64,000 nucleotides of DNA. Origin: Rhodosorus marinus (Eukaryota > Rhodophyta > Stylonematophyceae > Stylonematales > Stylonemataceae). This document shows, piece after piece, positions 46,215 to 56,456 of the stretch. The notes under the pieces were generated by a model. That model was given only the letters and a program-made list of their open reading frames with translations, searched no databases and was not told the origin of the DNA. The position numbers and the translations under genes are program-made. The DNA lies in assembly GCA_029953675.1 (NCBI GenBank), contig JAMWBK010000009.1:186001-250000 (forward strand), in the 5' to 3' direction. Positions within the stretch are counted from its first letter, which is position 1; each line of letters opens with the position of its first letter.

Positions 46215-48803
46215 GGATTAGTACCATACTTTGTACAATACTATCGAAGGAATATTATAATAAAAGAACGTTCAAACAAAAACCGATCACCTCTCTACAC
46301 GGTCAAAAACCACAAACCAACCGCAACCCGAATATCCCGAAACCGACAACTCACACGTTGCGCAAAGTATGTCGCTCCCCACCTTCCTCCAACAACTTGC
46401 TTCCCCGCATCCACCACCACTGTTTCTACGAATTGATTGAGGACATGCCCACGACCAACAGCACCTCACCCCCCCTCCTTCCCCCGCCACGCGAGCCTAC
46501 TTCAACCCCTCTAGGGAACTAACTCTTTCAGCAATCAGAACCCTACACGAGCATTGGTCCTAAAACAAAACAAAGGAATCCAAAATAGCATTCAAATTAT
46601 AATCACGTCAATATATGTTTATCCAAACTATTTTTCCATAGAAGGCATTATCCAATGAATTCTAGCCACGAGCAAAAGTATCTGAAAATATCCTAACGGA
46701 CTCATCTAATTCCATTCCCGTTAATTTCTTCATAAATACAAAACTCTTCGGGAAACCCAAGAGGTCTTTTTTTCAAGTCGGATCCGCTGCCAGGGAGAAT
46801 CTCGAAGTCGCGGAAGCGGGCAAGTGGAAAAGACAAAGAAGGGCCAGTTAGAGTTGAGGACCAAGCTGAAGCTTCGCTAAATGGTGTGGAAGGCCATGCA
46901 CGCGGAGAAGTGAGAGAGAGGCGGAGGTGGACACGGATGATGGCGCCAGGTCTTTGGCGGTTTTTGTTGGGTGTCCCTACTGGAGCAGACGGACTATGCC
47001 GGAAGCGGGAGGACCTGCCGAAATTGGGATACCAGCAACCGGCTGAAAGCAAGTGGAGAGCTTCAGTCCTATCTGTCAACAAGAAACGCCAGAGGTGGAT
47101 GTAGTCGTAACCTCTACTAAGCAGCTGCCCCAGTTTCAGCACCTTCAGTATTCTGTCCACCTCCTTCCTCACCAGCGGCAACGAGCTTGGTTGAGAAAGG
47201 CATCTAGAATCGGAGCAACAGGGCACGGACGCGGCCTTAACCATCTGGTAGAGTCGGCGGTGCCTGTCCAGCCACTGTTGATGAGACCTGTCGCGAGATG
47301 GGCAGGGTAGGAAAATTGCGGCAGTGGTAGGTGCTGGGTAGTTGCTGACCGACTTCCGGAGTAGCTAAGAAAACTGGTTCCGAGCTCACGTGAGAACGGA
47401 GACTCTGGGTTCCGAGTTTGGGCCCTGCTGAGCTCAGCTGACCCCGGGTCCAACGCCGAGCCCAAATTCAGATAGTCTCCACCTGCTGATCTGCTGCGTA
47501 TCACCCCGATTTATTAGCTGGCGGCGGCGGGGGGACTTCTCCGTTCAGAAGAATTGTGCCCATCCTCCGACAAAACTCATTTAGTACCATCGTTCGGAAA
47601 TCCCCTTAGGTTATTTTTTTATGTGGTGCTAACCACTGTGTTGGTAGCTAGATAGAGGGACGACTCAGTTATGGCAGTGTTGGTTTCATGCCCTGAAGAG
47701 CAAGGACAAAGTTTAATCTATGAGCGAGGCTACTCAGGCCGATAAGGAAGCTAAGATAGTGACTCCCCCTAATAGGTAATTCAAAGCCTGGAGCTGGTCT
47801 GTGCACCGTTTTCTCCTATTCAGCGCTACAAGCTTTTCTCAATGTCAAAAATTCCAACCGCAGGAAGCATCAACTCTTGCTTTGAAACTCGCTCAATCGT
47901 GTTTCAGACCAAAACAGTCCGCGCTTGTGAGTTCCGGATCAGACTCTACACACTCCTTGGTGCGCTCCTTTCCCATCATCTCGGAGCGCTTGAAAAATAG
48001 CCTCTACCCTACTACACAGCAAGCAAGGAGGTTTTGCTCTCTTTCACAATCCTGGCCCTCATCAGTAGCCGCGGTCCCAGCTATTTGCGCAGCATACTGC
48101 CCTTTACTATGATGAACCCGCCGCTTTTGGGCGGTGGCCATCGGTATACGGTCAGTTTTCCCGAAAGGCTTACTGCACGAAGGAAGCCGACCACAACAAC
48201 TCTCCACCAGTACTGGATACTCAATTCCTGTTCCGAACCAGGGAAAAATAGAATTGTTTGTGCAAGGCAAACTGGAGTCGTAGCTGGCAGGTCGCGATCG
48301 GGCGAGGATGCTAGCTACGTAGACTAAAGACGAACAGGAAAGGCGGTTGAACGCTTGAACGAGCACATTGCATTTCTCTGCCAGAGTGTCACGATCGCCA
48401 TCCAACGAAGCAAACCAGTGTAACGCCGTAACGCCAACCAGCTGTCCCCACTTTTTTACTTTCCGTTTGTTACAGTCCTAAGCCCATCTTAATTTTCTCC
48501 TAGAAATTTAGACGAAGCAGCAAAATCTATTAATTCTTAACCGTTGGATCAATATTTATAAAACCAAACACAATGCAATTTAAAGCAAGGTAGATATTTT
48601 TGAATGGTTTCAAAAATTCAACATACAAATCATGAAAAAAATCCAGTTTTCGCGGCCTCACAGCGCCACTCAAAATCGAGTAAATCCAAAGAAAATTATC
48701 ATATTACTCGATCCGCCTTTCTTGAGCCACCCGCGAAAATGATTTGCCTCGATGCTGAATTTCTCTTTAAATATTTTCACGAGTTTTCTAGAAGATTATT
48801 ATG
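46215..48803. other. Spacer between HAD copies 2 and 3
   Basis: No recognised gene. Frames at 46702-47244 (minus), 47801-48112 (plus) and 48004-48405 (minus) are unremarkable. 48480-48800 becomes A+T rich approaching the copy 3 promoter. Confidence 0.35.
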
Positions 48804-48817
48804 GGCCATGTCTGGCC
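48804..48817. promoter_or_regulatory. GGCCA-N4-TGGCC site, distal, upstream of HAD copy 3
   Basis: GGCCATGTCTGGCC, followed by A, so the right half is a full TGGCCA. It lies 570 bp before the TATA box. A single TGGCCA occurs at about 48898. Confidence 0.68.
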
Positions 48818-49082
48818 AACAAACTATTTCATAAAATCACATAGCGAAGCGACGTATGAAAAATATTTCAATATGAAAAATATTTTGTGGCCAGGTTTGA
48901 ACCCGTGAAATTTTGCAGTTTACAATGTTTTAAATATTCCCATTTTCTTCAGACAGTTTTTGATGTCCCGGAGCCGCCTCCCTGGCAGGGGAAGGCTTCC
49001 CTGAGCGCTGAATTTTCCCTAATTCTTAAGTTGATTATGTTTCTGGCCGTTGGGCAACTATAGAATAATGAAAATAAATATA

Positions 49083-49098
49083 TGGCCAATATTGGCCA
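49083..49098. promoter_or_regulatory. TGGCCA-N4-TGGCCA site, proximal, upstream of HAD copy 3
   Basis: TGGCCAATATTGGCCA, a perfect 16-bp palindrome and the best copy of the motif, 289 bp before the TATA box of copy 3. Confidence 0.75.
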
Positions 49099-49386
49099 GC
49101 GGGAAAGCCTCTAGAGGACAGCATATTTGGATATTGTAATATGAAACAAATTATACGGCCATAGATCGGTTGAACTTGGCCCGGTAAATAATTTTAAAAT
49201 TCATGGGCTATCCTTGATTGCAGTCATGTTTTAAATCAATCCTATTCAACAAATGTTGGAGAAAAAAAGAGAAATTTTATGGTAGAGTCCATTTTGAGAG
49301 CGTTTGAGGCAAGGTAGAGGTGACGATAGACAAGATTCTCTGACTTGGGTATCGCGGAGAAGAGCATCCGCGGACCTCCGCAAGAG

Positions 49387-49394
49387 TATAAATA
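49387..49394 (+). promoter_or_regulatory. TATA box of HAD copy 3
   Basis: TATAAATA in the context GAGTATAAATAGG, 109 bp before the ATG at 49503. The sequence upstream of the box is otherwise unlike copies 1 and 2. Confidence 0.72.
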
Positions 49395-49502
49395 GGTCAG
49401 TTTCGACATGCTGAAGCCATCGCTGGCAAGTCTCCAGAGTAAGAGCATCGGAGGAGAGGAGAGATTGTCCGTGGCTAATAGTTGATTGAGACAAGTATCA
49501 GG

Positions 49503-50513
49503 ATGGCTTTCTACGTGAAGAGGAATACTACGATCGAATCCATTGCGGTTCACTCGAAGAAGGTTAGGAGTATACCAAGTCATAGACCGCATGTGCAGTA
49601 CGTCACATGCGATGTTGATGGGACGCTGCTGAATAGCAAGCATAACGTTGACCCAAGAGTCGAGGAGGCGATTATCGAGACGCTGGCATGTGGTGTCAAG
49701 TTTGTCTGTGCTAGTGGCAAGTCCCGACAGGGCGTGCTGAACAGTGTAGGCCCTACGATTGAGGAGCACCTGCGCAAGGCCTACGGTGGCCAGGTGCCCG
49801 GAGTATTCCTGAACGGCCTGATTGTGTATGGGCTGAAGGGAGAGATTGTATACGAGAAGACGGTGCCGGAGAGCACGAGCTGGAAGATTGTGAACAAGGC
49901 GCGCGAGCTTGGGATGACGCTTGTTGCGTACAACGAGGACCGAATCCTGTGCGAGAAGTTTGACGCAGAGACGGAGAAACTTCGCCCGTACAAGGAACCA
50001 CACCCGGAACCTATCGGAAAATGGGAGAACGTGATCGGAAAGGTTCCACTGCACAAGTTCATGTTCCTTGCACCAGTGGAAGAGTGCAAGAAGTACCGTG
50101 GAGAGATCGACATATTGATGGAGGGTGAAGCGAAGGTGACCCAGGCGATTCCCGACATGATCGAAATCTTGCCCGGACAGGGGTCAAAGGGTGCTGGGGT
50201 GGAAATGTTCCTGGACAGCTTTGGAGGGAAATTTGACAACCTCCTAGCTCTTGGAGACGCTGAAAACGACCTGGAGATGATGGAAATGGCAAAGTACGGA
50301 GTAGCGATGGGGAATGCTATGCCATGCTTGAAGAACGTTGCCAAGGACGTAACGAAAACGAACGACGAGGCTGGTGTAGCTCATGCGTTGAACCGCTACG
50401 TGCTGAGGAACAACTCTCTGAACGGATTGTCATCCAGCTTGTATAACAGAGTAGAGCTGCCACAAATGGTTCCCTCCAAGAAGAACGAGACGATACAACT
50501 CAAAATCATGTAA
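49503..50513 (+). CDS. Cof-type HAD-superfamily phosphatase, copy 3
   Basis: Intronless, 336 residues from ATG 49503 (MAFYVKRNTT). HAD motifs as in copies 1 and 2 (CDVDGTLL, FVCASGK, GSKGAG, GDAENDLEM). The first 60 codons differ at many positions from the other two copies (IESIAVHSKKVRSIPSHRPH in place of the DSR-IVKKVRSVPQQRPN type), and so do the last 15 codons. In between, from about 49684 to 50443, the DNA is nearly identical to copy 2 (I see one difference, CTG for CTT, before position 50299, then a few). This sharp change from diverged ends to an identical core is the signature of gene conversion. The N-terminus Met-Ala-Phe with basic residues could be a plastid leader and may give this copy a different destination. 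An upstream in-frame ATG (49482) is less likely. Confidence 0.92.
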   Translation: MAFYVKRNTTIESIAVHSKKVRSIPSHRPHVQYVTCDVDGTLLNSKHNVDPRVEEAIIETLACGVKFVCASGKSRQGVLNSVGPTIEEHLRKAYGGQVPGVFLNGLIVYGLKGEIVYEKTVPESTSWKIVNKARELGMTLVAYNEDRILCEKFDAETEKLRPYKEPHPEPIGKWENVIGKVPLHKFMFLAPVEECKKYRGEIDILMEGEAKVTQAIPDMIEILPGQGSKGAGVEMFLDSFGGKFDNLLALGDAENDLEMMEMAKYGVAMGNAMPCLKNVAKDVTKTNDEAGVAHALNRYVLRNNSLNGLSSSLYNRVELPQMVPSKKNETIQLKIM

Positions 50514-50537
50514 CAACACTAATTATTTTGCTCGTTA

Positions 50538-50553
50538 AGAGGACTTCTCCTCT
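50538..50553 (+). other. 3' hairpin after HAD copy 3
   Basis: AGAGGA-CTTC-TCCTCT, a perfect 6-bp stem with a 4-nt loop, 25 bases after the stop. It has a different sequence but the same position as the hairpin of copy 2. Confidence 0.45.
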
Positions 50554-52855
50554 CACACCAGGACAAGAACGTGTGCGTATTTCCGCGGCGAAGCAAACCA
50601 TGTTTTGTACAAAATAATTGATCTGGACATTTTATTCCCAACCTATTCTCCCTTCAACGGAGAGAATAATAATATTAAAACGAAACACTACTTTTCCACA
50701 TCAGCAACAAGTACCTGTTCTTCAAACTATCTACAACTGCCTGACGGCAGTTCATGTTAAGAGCGGATTGCATGATATGGTTTGCTACTAGTTGACTTGG
50801 TCGAATAGTCTCTTCCTTACCCAACATAACGCGCACCAGGGAAATGCCAAATTCCCCGAACTCCCGACATTCAGACATCAATTTCCAATACCCTCAAAAG
50901 CTACCTTAAAACTTGATAAGCACCATATTGACTTTTATGCGAAATTCATCGTTCAATTGATAATCAGCAATATGCGAAACAGCCAATGAATAACTTCCAC
51001 GAGAAAAATATCTAAAACTATCTTAGCAATCAATATCGACACATTGCTTCCGCTCAAATCACTTTTCCCTCATGGACATGCGAAGAGCCCTCATGGACAT
51101 GCGAAAAGCCCTAGCTATGGGCATCGATCCTCCTATCGACTTGTGTATGAATGAGCTGAACCTTCGAATTGGTTTTAAGGATTCCTATGTACGAAGAGGC
51201 CCCGTTTGATAGCCAGATATCGCATAGACCGCGACTTTGCTGCTGTGTGTAGTCTAGCATCGTGAACACTACATCGGCGTTTGCGGCGCCCTCGGAAACC
51301 CACAATGAACCACCCTCCTCCCGATGGGCCAATGCCAACCCTGCCGGTTAGGATCCACTCTCTGTCTAGAACGTTGTTTAATGCCGTGGAGGCTTAAGCA
51401 TGAGTCCGCTTTTTCAGTCTGCAAACGAACGTGTTGAACATTCTTCACGTACGTGCCCCCGCCCAAGTCGTTATCTCGGCCTCTACTGCGGTTTCGAGGA
51501 CGCAAGCTGGCGCTCTCTGGATGGAGAATATGTTCACGGCTGTACAGCTCCTGGGCTGGCTAGAAAATTTGATTTGCTCTGTCAAGAATTTACTGGATCG
51601 GTGGGAAGTTGCACTAGACTTGGACGATATATTTCAAGCGGAGCGTTTCAAGTTTCTAGACCTGTTTGGATCTCTTGACCAGCGAAAGACTCATGATTCA
51701 CAGACACATGGATGCCGTTGAATACAAATTCATAGAAAAAAGTGCTAAACGAGCAACAGGGTTTTGATTCCTCCAATGAAGAGCGAATCTGGTGGAGCAT
51801 GGAAACCTAAGCTGCATACGTCTGAAGCTCAAGTTCGATGTGAATCGCCTCTGGTACTTTAGCGACTCCACAGATCATCTGGCATTGCACTCTACTGCCT
51901 GTCACTGGGGATACGCCTTCAGTAGTTTGCTTACCGCACGCTCTGCGCTTTTAGAGTGAAGGACGAGTCTTGAATAGAAAGCTGAAACCCACTCACAAAC
52001 CCCGGGACTTGAAAATGTGCTTACGACAATAAACATCAAGATTCGTGGGGCTCGAAGTTTTAAGGCTGGAGGATTGGAAGTTGTTAGAAATCAGAGCATC
52101 ACGCCAACAACATTGGCCTTTGGGAGATTCGGTTCTTCAACACCTGCTGAGGGATTTCGCAACCAACCCGATAAACTAACTCATCTGGATCGATTCAAAA
52201 TGTTCCACTAACTAGATACATTTGTTCGCGCCATCTTGTACGACACCATAGCAGCTGGGATCAGTTTTTCTCCTTCCGGGAACTGAATCCTGTCACGAAC
52301 AAAGTAAACAATAGTCCTTCAGAACAACGCAGTTCATAACGACTCGAGGGGTACGCTCACGGCGTGCAACGTAGCGATCGCCTATACTACAACCAAACAA
52401 GCACGATCAGTAACTATTAATCCACATACCAAGCCACTTAGCGACGCAGGAGATCAAAGCTAACTGCCTCCAGTCTCCCCCACTCTTGTTGCTTGATCAG
52501 CTACTTAGTAAAAACCTACCTAGTTTTCCAATATTTAGTCCATTCACCACCTATTAATCAGCTTTTATGTATTTTACGCAATAAATACGTCCTATTTTGG
52601 AATAATTAGAACAATATATCTATACTTTAGAATGTTTAATTGCCTAAATGCTTTTATCGGGAAGAGGATGCTGCGAATGTGGATAATGAATGAGTCATGT
52701 GGCCGACGCTGAATGTTCGGGTAGGAAGAGGATTTGAAGGAAACGGATGAAGAGTTTAGGAGGTTTTGAGAGGGAGTTTAGGGATAGGAAGGAGGAATTT
52801 GACTTGAAATTTTTAGAAGAAGGGCTTGGATTTAGGGAGTGTGGCTTACGGAGGG
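50554..52855. other. Spacer between HAD copy 3 and the TLC gene
   Basis: No recognised gene in 2.3 kb. A two-copy direct repeat of a 21-bp unit (CCCTCATGGACATGCGAA...) occupies 51067-51108. Frames at 51111-51721 have no clear domain. Confidence 0.35.
51067..51108. repeat. Two-copy 21-bp direct repeat
   Basis: Units 51067-51087 and 51088-51108 differ by one base (CGAAGAG versus CGAAAAG). A small minisatellite with no evident role. Confidence 0.85.
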
Positions 52856-53873
52856 ATGTCGACGGTGGTTGAATGGATAGTTTGGCTGTTTGAGATCGAT
52901 TCGGATCGGATTTGGCATGTTGAAGCAGTTCGATTTTCGGTTTGGTTGTTTATTTGGAGTATAATCTCAATCATTTGTGACTGTGCGGTAGCTCGGTGGT
53001 CTGACTCGAAGCGATGTTTCCTGAATCCGAGTGTGAAGGAAGGGTTCCGCGCTACGGCTGGATCGTATATCACGTCGCTCGTACATTCACTCCTTGTATC
53101 TTTCCGGGGCATAGATCATATTAGGAGAACACTTCCCCTTCCTATGGACGTTCGGATACAACCACCGCTCAATGTAGATAGCTTTGACAGCGAGGCATGG
53201 CTTGGGCCGCTGAAGACCAATCGAATATTTATGGCCTATCTCCTTATCGACATGGTGAGAGTGATCATCGCATGGCCAAAGCTCGGACAGTACGATTTTA
53301 TTTTTCACCATCTAGGATTCATGAGCGTAAGAAAGACGAAACGAACAACAACAACGTCAACAAGCTTTTCCTAAATACTGAAGAAAACCAACGTCTTCTC
53401 CAACTACAACAACCAGGTTTCCATAGTAGGCGCAACAACGATCTCAGCACCCTTTCAATTCGGCTGGCTGATTGTTGGAGAAGTATCCACCATCTTCCTC
53501 AACAGCCGATGGTTTCTCATCAAGCTCGGATATGGGGCAACTCCGGTAACCATCACACCCAACCCCAACCAATGCTCTGCTTTTTCTTTTTCTTTTTCTT
53601 CTCAAATTTAGACTCTAACTCCGTACACAGATCATGACTGCAGCCAACATCCTCTTCGCACTCAGCTTCTTTATCTTCAGAATTGTCATCTACACCTTCG
53701 GGGTCTATGAACTGTACTATTCCTCTCAATACTTGACCAGACCAAACTTGGTCGGTAGATGTATGCTCATCGGAGGTATCCTCATTGGATATGTACTTAA
53801 CATCTTCTGGTTTAAGAAGATTGCTCTGCTTGGCTTCTCCAAGAACCAGAAGGAGAAGGGTAAGACGACCTAG
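52856..53873 (+). CDS. TLC (TRAM-LAG1-CLN8) domain membrane protein
   Basis: Exons 52856-53326, 53417-53545 and 53631-53873, with introns of 90 and 85 bp, all phase 0; 280 residues. TLC proteins are multi-pass ER or plasma-membrane proteins; some (ceramide synthases) handle acyl chains, while TMEM56/TLCD types affect membrane lipid composition. Hydrophobic segments include SVWLFIWSIISIICDCAV, YITSLVHSLLVSF and MAYLLIDMVRVIIAW. The TLC core is DFIFHHLGFMS (His-His pair), FGWLIVGEVSTIFLNSRWFL (Glu-x-Ser-x-x-Phe-x-Asn-x-Arg-Trp) and a final NILFALSFFIFRIVIYTF with LNIFWFKKI. The C-terminus is Lys rich (KNQKEKGK), a possible ER-retention type tail. The start is the first ATG (52856). No homeobox or ceramide-synthase loop is seen, so it is closer to TLCD4/TMEM56 than to LAG1. 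Convergent with the SDR gene, 142 bp apart. Confidence 0.82.
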
Positions 53874-53924
53874 AACAAGTATTCCACAAAAACGTCTTGT
53901 GAGAAATTTCTGGAGCAGGAGGGC

Positions 53925-53929
53925 GAGAG

Positions 53930-53962
<33 letters not shown>
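53925..53962. repeat. GA microsatellite between convergent genes
   Basis: An almost pure (GA)n run in the 142-bp gap between the TLC stop and the SDR stop. Confidence 0.92.
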
Positions 53963-53967
<5 letters not shown>

Positions 53968-54015
53968 GAGGGGAGTGGATTGATTAAGCACCAGCGAGGT
54001 TTGTTGATCTTTTTC

Positions 54016-55040
54016 TTAAGAGAGATCACTGTACGTAGCTTGAGTGAGAGTCTCAAGCTCTTCCCATAGTTTTCGACGCACTTGTTCGTCATAGGTACTA
54101 AGCGCTGCTTTGGTTTCGCGTCTTGAGACGAAGTATTTTCCACTGACGCCTTGGAGACTTGGGTCAGTCGCTAGAAATGTCTCGTTGTTGGCACTGGAAA
54201 CGTCTATCCCGACCCTACCCCAGCCCGCCAGGAGCATCTTCGTATTGACTGTTCCTGGATCACATGCATTAACTGTAACTGTGCTGCCTCGAAGACGATC
54301 TGCGAGCTCATTCCTGTGAGTGATTAGGGAGGCGAAGAATAAAATAGTCAGGATTAACAAAAACGATCGAAATCCACGTTCTTCCGGAATGGACCTTGGG
54401 TAATGGACTCAAGCCATCATCCTTACGTAAATGCAATCAAACTGAGCTTCGATAACCCGTACGCTCCATAGACGTCATATCCAGATTCATGTTGGAGGTT
54501 ATCAAAGTCAATCTCGCCGCCTCTCCTTCCCGCTCCCCCTTGCATATGGGAGATCGATGCAACGTTGACAACCCTGGCTGCAGGGGCGGCCTTTAGTGGC
54601 TTCATCAGCAATGACGTCAACAAGAACGGAGCCAAGACGTTCACTGTTAAACAGCCGATGCCCATTGGTCAGTAACACGAGATCATCCACTGAAAACCAT
54701 CTTTCGGCGCATACATACCAGCAAATGTCATCTCATAGCCATCGGCGGAGGTCCTTCTCTCCATCTCAAATACTCCGGCGTTGTTGATAAGCACATCTAT
54801 CTTGCTGTTCCTTTCCGATACCTCCTCGGCCAACCTCCTCACCTGAGCCAGCTCAGCGAAATCAGCTATATACTCCTGAACAGCCCCGCCCTCGCTCTTA
54901 ATCATCTCAGAAGCAGCCTTCACTTTCTCCGGATTCCTTCCATGTAGCAACGTTACATAACCCATCCTCGCCAGATTCCTCAACGTATGAAGTCCAATCC
55001 CATCAGTTGAACCAGTAACCAACGCAACCTTCTCACTCAT
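54016..55040 (-). CDS. Short-chain dehydrogenase/reductase (retinol dehydrogenase-like)
   Basis: Exons 55040-54719, 54643-54427 and 54313-54016, with introns of 75 and 113 bp and matching phases; 278 residues. Classical SDR with an NAD(P) fold. The glycine motif is TGSTDGIGLHTLRNLA; HGRNPEKV is the dinucleotide-specificity loop (Arg after beta 2 suggests NADP). DFAEL, then DVLINNAGVFE, is the NNAG motif. The catalytic Tyr-x-x-x-Lys is YGLSK in the second exon, preceded by VNVASISH with the catalytic Ser. DPGTVNTKM is the Pro-Gly loop. Layout and length fit the RDH11-14/WWOX-like group that acts on retinoids, steroids or other lipids; the substrate is not predictable. The start chosen is MSEKVALVTGS; the longer open frame adds 25 residues with no domain. 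No membrane anchor is seen. Confidence 0.92.
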
Positions 55041-56456
55041 TCTTGATAGCACTCGTACTTGTCTAAACCGAACCCTTGATCCTTGAATTCCTAAACCTGA
55101 GAAACATAAGTCCATCTCTTACTATAGAAAGCCCTCAAGTTCAATCCAACATCAACTCGATCTCTGCGGCCCGACTGATTCTATATCTCCACATCCCCTC
55201 CGCTTGTATGCTCCTCCTTTCAGCTCCCCTTAACTTTGCTCTCGAGAAGAAGACGGTGAGTGACAATGAACAAAGACTTCTTCCAGAAACTATAAATTTT
55301 TTTTGTTTACGACGACGTCGTCTATACCCGATGACTTTCTTTCGGATCGTGAACAGGACCATTGAAGTGATTCGGTGTCTTTGTTTTGGAGGAATTCGAT
55401 GAACAGAAACTCCCTTTCACGTAGGTTATAAATGTTCCAAATCGAACGGTCGTAACCACAGCTCTGTGTGTTCCCCATGGAGATCCAGATCATCGCTTCT
55501 CGATGATTAAGGGTCGATAATAAATCTCCGCTGAGATTTGAACTGTTCCCAAACAACTTTGCTCGTGAAGAAGACGATGACTAAGAAGCTACTATGGTCT
55601 TCATGAGAACTCCCGTTCTCGTAGGTCGTCATCAACGCAACTTACTAATTTTCCGGTGATGAAGAGGACCATGCAAATGATTCGGTATCAGTTTGGAGAA
55701 ACCTCGTGAATAGAAGCTTCTTTCTTCCCAACTGAACGTAAACGTCGATGGTACCCACAGCTCGGCGGGGAGAACCAGACCATCGCTTCTGGATGAAGCC
55801 GGAAACTATTAAATACCTGCGGAGGTTTGAACAGTTCCCAAGTGACCTTGCTCGTGAAGAAGGCTATCCAAAATTGGTCGCCTGGACATTAAACACTCAG
55901 TAGGAGCGCAAATTCTCGAGGAAAGGATTCTGAAAGGTATGTGAACTTATAATTCGGGAGCACAGGGGCCTGAGAATCCTGGCAAGGACCTTTATTCGAA
56001 GAACTCAAGTTGCCGCACTCTTTGTGCTTCCACGTAAAGGATAGATTGAGCATTGATCTCGAGTTCAAGCGCGTTTACCTTCGACCTGAGGATGACAAGC
56101 AATTCAACTCCGACGAATCCTCCAAATATGTGGAGGTCAGCCTCCCTGCATCGGAGCTACACATCTGACAACGGTCTCTTATTGTAGTATTCTAGACCTT
56201 AGGCATCTTCCCACCAGACAGAGTTACAAGCATCCCGAAAGCTGTGAGCACAGTCATCGGTAGTAAAAGCACTACAACCTAATTGACTAGGTCGCAGCTG
56301 TGTACCCAAGCAAGGCGACCCAACGTCTGAGTACGAACGTATTTGCGGGCAACGAACGACAGCTCAAGATAAGTCCTTTCCATTGCGATCCACAGTAGAT
56401 ATGAGGGGTAGATCATCTAAAACTGTTCATCACAAGTTGACAGTGTAGATCATGCA
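55041..56456. other. Spacer between the SDR and ABCC genes
   Basis: Holds the SDR promoter side and the 3' flank of the ABC transporter. No gene recognised. About half of it is a degenerate tandem repeat (55235-55870). Confidence 0.4.
55235..55870. repeat. Degenerate tandem repeat of about 300-bp units
   Basis: Unit 1 at 55235-55557, unit 2 at 55558-55846 and the start of a third at 55847-55870. Each unit opens TTGCTC...GAAGAAG, has AGGACCAT and GATTCGGT, then CCACAGCTC, CCAGA-CATCGCTTCT and ATGA, and closes TTTGAAC-GTTCCCAA. The order is kept but many indels and substitutions separate the units. There is no shared open frame. Confidence 0.8.

Noticed and set aside
46702-47244. 180-codon minus-strand frame in the HAD2-HAD3 spacer
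   Set aside because: No recognisable domain, poor Met context, no intron signals linking it to other frames.
51111-51505. Minus-strand frame with DIWLSNGAS, faintly like a copia protease site (W-x-DSGAS)
   Set aside because: The catalytic Asp is absent and no other copia domain is found nearby.
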